A DNA stretch of 64,000 bases from VAZQ01 sp963817135 (GTDB lineage: Bacteria; Pseudomonadota; Alphaproteobacteria; Rhizobiales; Xanthobacteraceae): assembly GCA_963817135.1 (NCBI GenBank), contig CAWFNG010000006.1, positions 62,001 to 126,000 of the forward strand. Reading direction: 5' to 3'. Shown here in pieces: positions 33,696-41,519 of the stretch. The stretch's first letter is position 1; each line of letters opens with the position of its first letter. The translations under genes and the position numbers were made by a program. The notes beneath the pieces were generated by a model, which ran no database searches, had not been told where the DNA came from, and was given only the letters and a program-made list of their open reading frames with translations.

Positions 33696-34526
33696 ATGCA
33701 ACAGACAAAATCTTTGATCTCTGTCGACCAGCTCGTCACGCTGATTGAACCGGGCATGATGCTCGCGATTCCCAAAGACGAAAGCGGTCCGGCAATGGCG
33801 GCGACACGCGCGCTATTGCGCCGAGGCGTGCGTGATCTGCACCTGCTTTGCGCTCCGGTATGCGGCATGCAAGCCGACCTGCTCATCGGCGCCGGTTGCG
33901 TGAAAACAGTCGAATGCGGAGCGGTCGTCATCAGCGAAATAGGTGTCGGTCCCCGATTTCGCGAAGCGGTGCGCCGCGGCACGATTGAACTGCGCGACAG
34001 TACCTGTCCGGCCATCCATGCCGGGCTGCAAGCGGGCGAAAAAGGCCAGCCGTTCACCGTCCTGCGAGGGCTGATCGGTTCAGACCTGGTCAAGGTGCGC
34101 AAGGATTGGCGTGTCGTCGACAATCCGTTTGGCGATGGCGGCGATCCCGTCGTTCTGCTGCCGGCGATCAATCCCGACGTTTTCATCTTTCATGCGGCAT
34201 ATGGTGACAGCTACGGCAATATCTGGACCGGCGGCCGACGCGACCTTGCATACGCGGCGCATGCGTCGAAACGCACCTTGGTCACCATCGAAGAGATCTG
34301 GGATGGCAATCTGCTGCACGACGAGCGAATGGCGGCGGGGTCGCTCGCATCCGTCTATGTTACGGCGACCGCACATGCGCCGCGGGGCGCCTGGCCATTG
34401 TCGCTGCAACATCGATATTCCGAAGATTTCGAACACATCAAACACTACGCCGAGCTCGCCCGCACCGATGAGGGCTTCCAGGAATACATACGCCAGCATG
34501 TCCTGGAGGAGCGCATAGCGGCCTGA
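33696..34526 (+). CDS. CoA-transferase subunit A (GctA/IpdA-like), 276 aa
   Basis: The sequence belongs to family I CoA-transferase alpha subunits: GMMLAIPKDESGPAMAATRA, ALLRRGVRDLHLLCAPVCGM and a DLLIGAGCVKTVECGAVVIS core, then FIFHAAYGDSYGNIWTGG. Glutaconate CoA-transferase and the steroid-pathway IpdA share this layout. It pairs with the next gene, one base after its stop. The start ATG 33696 has CAGGGGA upstream. The pair would move CoA onto an organic acid or act as a CoA-dependent ring hydrolase; which one is unknown. Confidence 0.88.
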   Translation: MQQTKSLISVDQLVTLIEPGMMLAIPKDESGPAMAATRALLRRGVRDLHLLCAPVCGMQADLLIGAGCVKTVECGAVVISEIGVGPRFREAVRRGTIELRDSTCPAIHAGLQAGEKGQPFTVLRGLIGSDLVKVRKDWRVVDNPFGDGGDPVVLLPAINPDVFIFHAAYGDSYGNIWTGGRRDLAYAAHASKRTLVTIEEIWDGNLLHDERMAAGSLASVYVTATAHAPRGAWPLSLQHRYSEDFEHIKHYAELARTDEGFQEYIRQHVLEERIAA

Positions 34527-34527
34527 C

Positions 34528-35250
34528 ATGACCAAGGAAGAGCTCGTCATTGGCTTGATCGCGCGCCTCATCGAGAACAGCGGAATTGTTGCTGTGGGCT
34601 CCTCATCGCCGGTGCAGGCGGCAGCCGCACTGCTTGCAGAGGAGGTGTCCTGCGGCAGGACGCGGGCGCTTATCTTTCGCAACAATGTCGAGGACCCCTT
34701 CCCGGAAAGCGGCAGCGAACTTTACGACCGTATCGGCCAGGGTCGCATCGATGTGTTCTTTCTGAGCGGCGGTCAAATTGACGGCCAGGCCAATCTCAAC
34801 ATGGTCGGCGCCGGCGATTATCCGCGCAGCAAAGCGCGATTTCCCGGCTCGCATGGCACCCCTTTTATCTACACCATGGTGCCGCGGATCATTCTTTATC
34901 GAGACGAGCACAGCCGCCGCGTTCTGGTGCCGAAGGTCGATTTCATCAGCGCGCCCGGGGTGACGCCGCCGGGCGTCTACCGGCGCGGCGGGCCCACCGA
35001 TCTTGTCACGGGCATGGCGCATTTCACCTTCGACCGGGCGCAGGGTCGCTTCAATCTGGCGAGTGTGCATCCAGGTCACACCCTGGAAGAGGTTATTGAA
35101 AACACCGGTTTTACCTTCGATCTGCGGACTTCCGTTGTTGAGACGCCCAGTCCTACGGAGCAGTGGCTCGAGCTTCTGCACGGGCCGGTGCGCGAACGGG
35201 TGGGACAAACCTATCCACAATTTGCGGCGAGCCGATTGGGACGGCAATGA
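34528..35250 (+). CDS. CoA-transferase subunit B (GctB/IpdB-like), 240 aa
   Basis: This beta subunit has the family pattern VAVGSSSPVQAAAALLA, DVFFLSGGQIDGQANLNMVG, RFPGSHGTPFIYTMVPRIIL and LVTGMAHFTFDRAQGRFNLA. I do not see the canonical SENG active-site motif of other family I transferases at the usual place, so the chemistry may be closer to the IpdB type. It is one base after subunit A and overlaps the ligase gene (ATGA), so all three are translated together. Confidence 0.87.
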   Translation: MTKEELVIGLIARLIENSGIVAVGSSSPVQAAAALLAEEVSCGRTRALIFRNNVEDPFPESGSELYDRIGQGRIDVFFLSGGQIDGQANLNMVGAGDYPRSKARFPGSHGTPFIYTMVPRIILYRDEHSRRVLVPKVDFISAPGVTPPGVYRRGGPTDLVTGMAHFTFDRAQGRFNLASVHPGHTLEEVIENTGFTFDLRTSVVETPSPTEQWLELLHGPVRERVGQTYPQFAASRLGRQ

Positions 35251-37205
35251 TCCAGCCCATCTGGACGCCTTCGGCCGCACGTATCGCGCAGAGCGAGACA
35301 ACCGCGTTCATCGCCGAGGTAAACCAACGCTGGGATAAAGGGATCGTCGATTACGCCGGATTGCACCGGTTCTCCGTCGACGAACCCGAACGCTTCTGGA
35401 CAGCCGTGTGGGATTACTGCGGCGTCATCGCCGAGGAACGCGGGGACACCGTACTCGTTGACCGCGCCCGCATGCCGGGAGCGACCTGGTTTCCGCAAGC
35501 GCGCCTGAATTTCGGCCAGAACCTGCTCCGCCGACGTGACGATGGGTTGGCTATAGTCGGCCTTCAGGAGGACGGGCAACGCCGCACGCTCAGCTTTGCC
35601 GAACTTTACGATCTCGTCTCCCGCATCACGCAGGCGATGACCGCGAGCGGCGTGACTGCCGGCGATCGGGTAGCCGCTTACATGCCAAACATCCCGGAGA
35701 CGGTGGCTTGCATGCTCGCAGCAGCCAGCATTGGCGCGATCTGGTCGTGCTGCGCCCCCGAACTTGGCGTGATGGCCGCCGTCGATCGCATCGGCCAGGT
35801 CGCTCCGAAGCTGCTGTTGACGGCTGATGGCTATCGTTACGGAGGCCGCAGCTATGGCCTGATCGCAAAGGCCGCTGAAATCGTGCGCGCCATTCCCAGT
35901 ATCGAGACGGTTGTTGTTGCAGCGAACCTGAACCCGCGGGCAGATATCGAGCCCCTGAGGTCGGGACAACATTTCGATGATTTCATCGCTCCATTCGACA
36001 AGTGCGAGATCGCTTTCCCCAGCCTGCCGTTCAATCATCCCGTCTTCATTTTGTTTTCGTCAGGGACGACGGGCGCGCCGAAATGCATCCTGCATGGCGC
36101 CGGTGGAACGTTACTTGAAAACCTGAAATCGCTCGCGTTGCAATTCGACGTCAAACAGGGCGATTGCGTCTATTGGTGGAGCACAACCGGCTGGGTTGTA
36201 TGGAACTTCATGATCTTTTCACTGGCGCGCGGCGCTCGCATCGTTCTCTATGACGGCTCGCCATTTCATCCGACCGTGGACGCAATACTTCGGCATACGG
36301 CAAATGAGCGCGCGACCTTCATCCGCCTGACCCCGAAATATGTCGAGGCCCTTATGAAGGCAGGCTGCAAGCCCGGCGAGGAGCTGGACCTTTCGGCACT
36401 GCGCACAATGATTGTCGCGAGTTCCCCCTTTGGCGCGGATGGCTACGACTATATCTACAAAGAATGCAAATCCGACCTTCATCTCGGCTCGCCCTCGGGT
36501 GGGACCGATCCGCTTGGTTCGTTGGTTTCTGCCAATCCAATCAGTCCGGTCTGGCCTGGGGAAATTCAGGGACCGGCCCTCGGATTCAAGGTGGAAATTT
36601 TCAACGACGTCGGGCAGCCGGTCGAGGGCCGGGCCGGGGAGCTTGTCGTCACGCGACCATTTCCCTCAATGCCGATCGGTTTCTGGGCCGACCCCGATGG
36701 CAGCAAGTATCGAAACGCCTATTTCAGCGACTTTCCCGGGGTCTGGCGGCATGGCGATTGGGCGCAGATCACCGAACGCAACGGCGTGATCATCTACGGC
36801 CGCAGTGATGCAACGCTGAATGCGCGCGGGATTCGCATCGGCACGGCGGAAATCTATCGCGCGATAGGCTCAATCGAAGAAATTACCGAATCGGTCGTGG
36901 TGTCGCAGGATTGGGGTGATGACACGCGGATTGCACTATTCGTGAAGGTGCGAGACGGAGCGCAAATGGACGCCGCTCTTATCGACAAGATCCGCAATCG
37001 CATTCGCGAAAGCCTTTCGCCCCGCCACGTTCCCGACAAGGTCATCGCCGTGCCGGAGATCCCGGTGACCTCGACGGGTAAAGTGTCAGAAGCAGCCGTT
37101 CGGGCGGCCATTCACGGGCACAGGTCTGTGAATGAGGGGGCGCTTGCAAATCCGCAAGCGCTTAAACATTTTCGCCCCGATGCGCTTCCGGAGTTGATGA
37201 ACTGA
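35247..37205 (+). CDS. Acetoacetyl-CoA synthetase-like AMP-forming ligase, 652 aa
   Basis: The adenylate-forming enzyme motifs are present: FSSGTTGAPKCILHGAGG (phosphate loop), the WWSTTGWVVWNFM region, SPSGGTDPLGSLV and the C-terminal catalytic Lys in TSTGKVSEAAVR near residue 612. The overall length and the RFWTAVWDYCGVIAEERGD N-terminus match acetoacetate-CoA ligases, which use ATP to make acetoacetyl-CoA. Because it is co-encoded with a CoA-transferase and an importer, its real substrate may be another beta-keto acid. ATG 35247 overlaps the preceding stop. Confidence 0.9.
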   Translation: MIQPIWTPSAARIAQSETTAFIAEVNQRWDKGIVDYAGLHRFSVDEPERFWTAVWDYCGVIAEERGDTVLVDRARMPGATWFPQARLNFGQNLLRRRDDGLAIVGLQEDGQRRTLSFAELYDLVSRITQAMTASGVTAGDRVAAYMPNIPETVACMLAAASIGAIWSCCAPELGVMAAVDRIGQVAPKLLLTADGYRYGGRSYGLIAKAAEIVRAIPSIETVVVAANLNPRADIEPLRSGQHFDDFIAPFDKCEIAFPSLPFNHPVFILFSSGTTGAPKCILHGAGGTLLENLKSLALQFDVKQGDCVYWWSTTGWVVWNFMIFSLARGARIVLYDGSPFHPTVDAILRHTANERATFIRLTPKYVEALMKAGCKPGEELDLSALRTMIVASSPFGADGYDYIYKECKSDLHLGSPSGGTDPLGSLVSANPISPVWPGEIQGPALGFKVEIFNDVGQPVEGRAGELVVTRPFPSMPIGFWADPDGSKYRNAYFSDFPGVWRHGDWAQITERNGVIIYGRSDATLNARGIRIGTAEIYRAIGSIEEITESVVVSQDWGDDTRIALFVKVRDGAQMDAALIDKIRNRIRESLSPRHVPDKVIAVPEIPVTSTGKVSEAAVRAAIHGHRSVNEGALANPQALKHFRPDALPELMN

Positions 37206-37243
37206 CGGGAATCTCCGAGCAATACAGGTAGAGGCTATCGACC

Positions 37244-37498
37244 GTGGACATGGATGATGACGACTTCATGGGCAGCCTCGAGTTCGACCTCACGGCCGAG
37301 CAGCGCAACACCGTGAGCCGCGCCATTACGCTTGCATCCCATGCCAGGAACGATTTTCAGATGGTGAACCCGCTAATCGCCATCATGCAATGGTGGGAAG
37401 CGAACGTTCCGGCGACCCAAAAGGCCCGCGGTTCGCCGGAAGAGACACTGACCGAAGCTTGCCGGTTGTTCATCCTGGCGCATGCTGACCTTCAATAG
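37244..37498 (+). CDS. Small uncharacterised protein, 84 aa
   Basis: An acidic N-terminus (MDMDDDDF) precedes a predicted helical region (LTAEQRNTVSRAITLASHAR, then NPLIAIMQWWEANVP). No family is recognised. GAGG lies nine bases before GTG 37244, and ATG 37250 is also possible. It is 38 bases behind the ligase gene and in the same direction, so it may be the operon's last member. Its end is 10 bases from the convergent LysR gene. Confidence 0.6.
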   Translation: MDMDDDDFMGSLEFDLTAEQRNTVSRAITLASHARNDFQMVNPLIAIMQWWEANVPATQKARGSPEETLTEACRLFILAHADLQ

Positions 37499-37507
37499 CG
37501 GCAGTCT

Positions 37508-38395
37508 TTAACCGCGCTTGCGCTCAGCCCGCTTGAGCGTCTGCTGCGCCACGGCGAAGAAGCTTGCAATCAGCTTGTTCCCGCGCCGGTCTGCGAGACA
37601 GACGATGTCCACCTTCGAGTGAACGGCTTTATCGGTGATCTTAAGCTTCACAACGCGGTCATGGGGAAGAATCCCTTCGTCGAAAATGGTGCCGATGCCG
37701 ATGCCTTCGGCCACCGCATTCACCACGCCCTCGCGGGTCGCGAATTGAATAACCCGGTCCGGCGACACCCTCGCTTTGGCAAACATGGCATCATGCGCGG
37801 CTCGCGCGGTTGACCCCGGCTCGCGGCGAACGATCGTCTGCTGTTTCAGTTCGGCAAGCGAAATCGATTGCCGGTCGATCCAGGGCGGCACGCGTGGCGC
37901 GATCACGACCAGGGGCGGATGGCGAAACGCCAGTGCGTGGAACTCGGGCTGATGCTGGATGCTGCCAAGCAGCGCCACATCCAGTTCGCAATTTCGCAGC
38001 TTCTCCGTGAGTGTCTGTGAGTTGAAAAAATCCACGGAAATCGACACCGCCGGGAACTTGGCGGCGTACAGGGCGACGAGCTTTACAATGTCATACGGCC
38101 CATAGGAACCGAGCCGGAGGTGGCCGGCACGCATCCCCTGCAGCTCATCAAGATACGTGCTCGCCTCCTCGAAGCTCCCGAACATTCGCCGGATATGCGG
38201 CAGCAGCGTTTCGCCCGTCGGGGTGAGCACGGCGCCGCGACCGCTGCGATAAAAGAGTTCAACCGCGTGACCCTTTTCAATTTGCTTGATCTGGGTGGTC
38301 ACGGTCGGCTGGCTGACGCCGAGGCTGCGCGCAGCTTCGCTGAAACTGCCCTTGAGCGCGACCGCGAGGAAGGCGCGAGCTTGCGTCGGGGTCAT
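37508..38395 (-). CDS. LysR-family transcriptional regulator, 295 aa
   Basis: The N-terminal winged helix-turn-helix is typical: TPTQARAFLAVALKGSFSEA, ARSLGVSQPTVTTQIKQIEK, and LFYRSGRGAVLTPTGETLLP. The C-terminal half is a periplasmic-binding-like effector domain beginning GHLRLGSYGPYDIV, a pattern like the regulators of sulfonate or phosphonate use. It is divergent from the desaturase-like operon, 89 bases away, and is therefore the prime candidate for controlling it and perhaps itself. The effector is probably the pathway substrate. Confidence 0.93.
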   Translation of the reverse strand: MTPTQARAFLAVALKGSFSEAARSLGVSQPTVTTQIKQIEKGHAVELFYRSGRGAVLTPTGETLLPHIRRMFGSFEEASTYLDELQGMRAGHLRLGSYGPYDIVKLVALYAAKFPAVSISVDFFNSQTLTEKLRNCELDVALLGSIQHQPEFHALAFRHPPLVVIAPRVPPWIDRQSISLAELKQQTIVRREPGSTARAAHDAMFAKARVSPDRVIQFATREGVVNAVAEGIGIGTIFDEGILPHDRVVKLKITDKAVHSKVDIVCLADRRGNKLIASFFAVAQQTLKRAERKRG

Positions 38396-38484
38396 AGCTT
38401 TTTCCTATAGATGTGGCACGAATTTTGAATTTGATTTATATGATGGGTTCTGCGAGTTTGTCACGATCTTGCGCAGAGGCCGCC
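38396..38484. promoter_or_regulatory. Divergent promoter and probable LysR operator region
   Basis: The 89 bases between the LysR and desaturase-like starts include a distinctly AT-rich core around 38419-38441 (AATTTTGAATTTGATTTATA) in otherwise GC-rich DNA, fit for promoter opening. LysR proteins generally bind such divergent regions at a T-N11-A site. I cannot pick one site with certainty. Confidence 0.45.
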
Positions 38485-39489
38485 ATGAAACGCCAGGAAA
38501 TGGCCGTCGACCCGTTTCAAATCGTCGACAAGAAGTTACGAAAAAAACTCACCCGCCGCAGCGACCTGATGGGCCTGACCTATCTCGGCGGTCATTTTGC
38601 CACGATCGGCGGTACGGGCGTTCTCGTCTACCTCGTGTCGGGCACGCTCCTGATGATCCCAGCCATGTTCGTGCACGGGATCGTGCTCGCCTGCCTATTC
38701 GCGCCCATGCATGAATGCAGCCACGGGACCGCGTTCCGCACGCGCTGGCTCAACGAGCTGTCCTATTGGCTGGTCAGTCTCGTCTATATCAGCCAGCCGA
38801 CCTGGTATCGATATCGCCACGCGGTGCATCACACCTATGCGCAGATTCAGGGCAAGGACCCCGCCATGGTGCTGCCCGGCCCGACGACGTGGCAGCATTA
38901 CATGGAGCAGGTGCTGGGCTGGCGCTTCTGGACGACATTCCCGGTTGCAATCACCAAGCATGCGTTGGGAAGAATGCGTCCGCAGGATTCCTGGTATATT
39001 CCCAAGGGCGATCTTTCCCGCATTCACAACGAAGCGCGGCTCATGATCGCGGTCTATGGAACGGTTGCCGCCCTCGCGATCTACTATGGGAGCTTTGCGC
39101 CGCTGATCTATTGGCTTCTCCCGCGCATCATGGGCGAGCCTTTGCAGCGGACGTGGCGCATTGCCGAGCACAAGGGTTGCGAGGAGGGGCCGGATGTACG
39201 CACCAATACCCGTTCGACCCGGGCGAGCCCGATCATGCGGGCTTTGTGCTGGAACATGCCGTTTCATTCCGAGCATCACGTCTGCCCGATGGTGCCGTTC
39301 TTCGCCCTGCCGCAGCTCAACAAGATTGCAGGCGATCAATTGCACCCGATGGGGCGGAGCCTGTGGGCGGTTGACCGGGAAGTGCGTCGCACCTGCATCG
39401 TGTCGCGGGCCGAAGCGGATCGTATCATTGCCCAGCGCAAAGCGCGCAACGAGAGCGTCGATACGAGCTGGGTTTGCGCGCTTGACTGA
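38485..39489 (+). CDS. Membrane fatty-acid-desaturase-fold oxygenase, MocD-like, 334 aa
   Basis: Three histidine boxes that bind a diiron centre are intact: HECSHG near residue 76, RHAVHHTYAQ near 112 and HSEHH near 261. Hydrophobic helices occur between the boxes (VLVYLVSGTLLMIPAMFV). Members of this fold desaturate, hydroxylate or O-demethylate substrates in the inner membrane. In rhizopine catabolism MocD of this type works with the Rieske ferredoxin MocE, and here a Rieske ferredoxin follows directly. ATG 38485 has AGAGG upstream. Substrate is unknown. Confidence 0.88.
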   Translation: MKRQEMAVDPFQIVDKKLRKKLTRRSDLMGLTYLGGHFATIGGTGVLVYLVSGTLLMIPAMFVHGIVLACLFAPMHECSHGTAFRTRWLNELSYWLVSLVYISQPTWYRYRHAVHHTYAQIQGKDPAMVLPGPTTWQHYMEQVLGWRFWTTFPVAITKHALGRMRPQDSWYIPKGDLSRIHNEARLMIAVYGTVAALAIYYGSFAPLIYWLLPRIMGEPLQRTWRIAEHKGCEEGPDVRTNTRSTRASPIMRALCWNMPFHSEHHVCPMVPFFALPQLNKIAGDQLHPMGRSLWAVDREVRRTCIVSRAEADRIIAQRKARNESVDTSWVCALD

Positions 39490-39517
39490 CGGCTGAAAGC
39501 GACGATTGCACGGCGCA

Positions 39518-39898
39518 ATGAACGAAGAGCTGGACGACAATTGGCATTTTGCCGGTCTCGCCGACGAATTCGAAGACGAAGACATCGAGCAGGTCAAAAT
39601 CGGGCCGCTGGCGATCGCCATCTACCGCGCAATGGGCGAGTTTTATGCGACGCAGGATCTATGCACCCACGAGCAGGCTTTTCTTTCGGACGGAGTTTTA
39701 ATCGACTGTGTGGTGGAATGTCCGTTTCACCAAGGCCGCTTCGATGTGCGTACCGGCAAGGCGCTGAGTGCGCCGGTGTTCGTTCCGCTCAAGACCTACC
39801 CGCTGCGGATTGTCGACGGAAAAATTTATGTGAACGTAAGCCGGGCGGAGGCCGAGGCCGATGCCGCCGCGCAGGCGCACTATACGGCACAAGAATAA
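39518..39898 (+). CDS. Rieske [2Fe-2S] ferredoxin, MocE-like, 126 aa
   Basis: A small soluble protein with a complete Rieske site: Cys49-x-His51 (LCTHEQAFLSDG) and Cys68-x-x-His71 (ECPFHQGRFD). It is the length of oxygenase ferredoxins, so it most likely passes electrons to the desaturase-fold oxygenase encoded just upstream. No ferredoxin reductase of the MocF type is in the window; the next gene is an FAD protein of another family, which might or might not supply electrons. Confidence 0.92.
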   Translation: MNEELDDNWHFAGLADEFEDEDIEQVKIGPLAIAIYRAMGEFYATQDLCTHEQAFLSDGVLIDCVVECPFHQGRFDVRTGKALSAPVFVPLKTYPLRIVDGKIYVNVSRAEAEADAAAQAHYTAQE

Positions 39899-39920
39899 CG
39901 CACGCGTTGACGGCGTTCTG

Positions 39921-41504
39921 ATGGAGGCAACGGCGGTACGCAATTCGGCGCCTTGGGACGTGGAAGCGGATGTTATCGTCGTCGGCTATGGCTATGCCGG
40001 CGCGGTTGCCGCTGTCGAAGCCGCCGAAGCCGGCGCCGACGTGTTGCTCATCGAAAAAATGCCGGATCCGGGCGGCATTTCCATCACCTCCGGCGGCAAC
40101 GTTCGCACGGTCGAGGACCCCGAACGCGGCTTTGCCTATCTGCGCGCGAGCAATGCAGGTACCACGCCGGACAGCGTTCTCAAGGCATTCGCCGTTGGCC
40201 TCGCGCAGATGCCCGCCTATTTCGAAAAGCTATGCAAAGCAAGCGGCGCCACGGTGGACCGGCGCCGAGCCGACGGCAATTACCCGTTTCCGGGGACGGA
40301 GACTTTCGGATACGTCAGCATCAAGCACGTTCCCGGTTTCGATCCGGCGGCGAGCTATCCGTTCGTATCGAGTTACGTTCCGATCGAGCGTGCGGCGGGC
40401 GTGCGGCTGTTCAAGGTCATTGAAGACAACATTCGTACGCGCAATGTGCGCGTCATGCTGTCGACGCCGGCGAGGCGGCTGATCAGCGGTCCCGGCCGGG
40501 AGATCCGCGGGGTTGAAGCTCAACAGAACGGCTGCCCGATCACCATCAAGGCACGCCGGGCGGTCGTTCTTGCCTGTGGCGGCTTTGAAGCAAGTCCGGA
40601 GCTGCAATTGCAGTTCTGGCAGGAAAAGCCGGTCCTCAATGCCGCCTATGCCGGCAATACCGGCGATGGCATTCGCATGGCGCAGGACGTCGGGGCCGCG
40701 CTCTGGCACATGTGGCACTATCACGGGGTTTACGGCTTCAAGCATCCGGATCCCGATTATCCGTTCGGCATCCGTCCCAAGCGATTGCCCGACTGGATTC
40801 CCGGCGAAGCCGCGCAGGCCGACGTCAAGGTGCCGTGGATCATCCTCGACCGCAACGGCCGGCGGTTCATGAATGAATACCAGCCGTATACGCAAGACAC
40901 GACCTGGCGAGCCATGGCGCTGTTCGACAGCTTGTCCATGAGCTATTCGCGTATTCCTGCTTACATGCTCATGGACGAGCCCGGCCGCGGCGTCTATCCG
41001 ATCGTCTCGCCGACCTTCAATGATCGCCGGTTCTCGTTCAAATGGAGCGAGGCCGCACTGCGCGAACTCGAGGCGAAGATTCTGCACAAGGCCGATTCGC
41101 TCCCGCAGCTCGCCGCCATGCTCGGAGTGGATGCAAATGTGCTGCACGCCACGGTCGCCGACTGGAATGCAGCATGCGAGCAGGGCGATGATTGCGTTTA
41201 CGGACGTCCGCCCACTTCTATGGTGAAGATTGCGACGCCGCCGTTCTACTATGCCGAGGTTTGGCCGATCTGCTCGAATACCCATGGCGGACCGGTGCAT
41301 GACGCAGAGCAGCGCGTGCTCAATCCTTTCGGCGAACCGATTGCGCGGCTGTTCGCGGCCGGAGAACTCGGCGGCGTCTTCGGCCATCTCTACATCTCCG
41401 GCGGCAACCTGGCCGAATGTTTTGTCGGCGGGTGGACGGCCGGCCGCAATGCGGCGCGGCTGCCCGCGTGGGAAACGCCGGCTAAAACGGCCGTTCATGC
41501 GTAA
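39921..41504 (+). CDS. FAD-dependent oxidoreductase, KstD/fumarate-reductase-flavoprotein-like, 527 aa
   Basis: The dinucleotide-binding motif VIVVGYGYAGAVAAVEAAEA is at residues 18-37, with LLIEK (Glu45) contacting FAD. Later motifs GISITSGGNVRTVEDP, RRAVVLACGGFEASP and GELGGVFGHLYISGGNLAEC are characteristic of the flavoprotein family that contains 3-ketosteroid delta-1-dehydrogenase, fumarate reductase and urocanate reductase. It would introduce or reduce a C-C double bond next to a carbonyl or carboxylate. The start is ATG 39921, after the Rieske gene. Precise substrate unknown. Confidence 0.9.
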   Translation: MEATAVRNSAPWDVEADVIVVGYGYAGAVAAVEAAEAGADVLLIEKMPDPGGISITSGGNVRTVEDPERGFAYLRASNAGTTPDSVLKAFAVGLAQMPAYFEKLCKASGATVDRRRADGNYPFPGTETFGYVSIKHVPGFDPAASYPFVSSYVPIERAAGVRLFKVIEDNIRTRNVRVMLSTPARRLISGPGREIRGVEAQQNGCPITIKARRAVVLACGGFEASPELQLQFWQEKPVLNAAYAGNTGDGIRMAQDVGAALWHMWHYHGVYGFKHPDPDYPFGIRPKRLPDWIPGEAAQADVKVPWIILDRNGRRFMNEYQPYTQDTTWRAMALFDSLSMSYSRIPAYMLMDEPGRGVYPIVSPTFNDRRFSFKWSEAALRELEAKILHKADSLPQLAAMLGVDANVLHATVADWNAACEQGDDCVYGRPPTSMVKIATPPFYYAEVWPICSNTHGGPVHDAEQRVLNPFGEPIARLFAAGELGGVFGHLYISGGNLAECFVGGWTAGRNAARLPAWETPAKTAVHA

Positions 41505-41519
41505 CGGTATCGCCGACAA

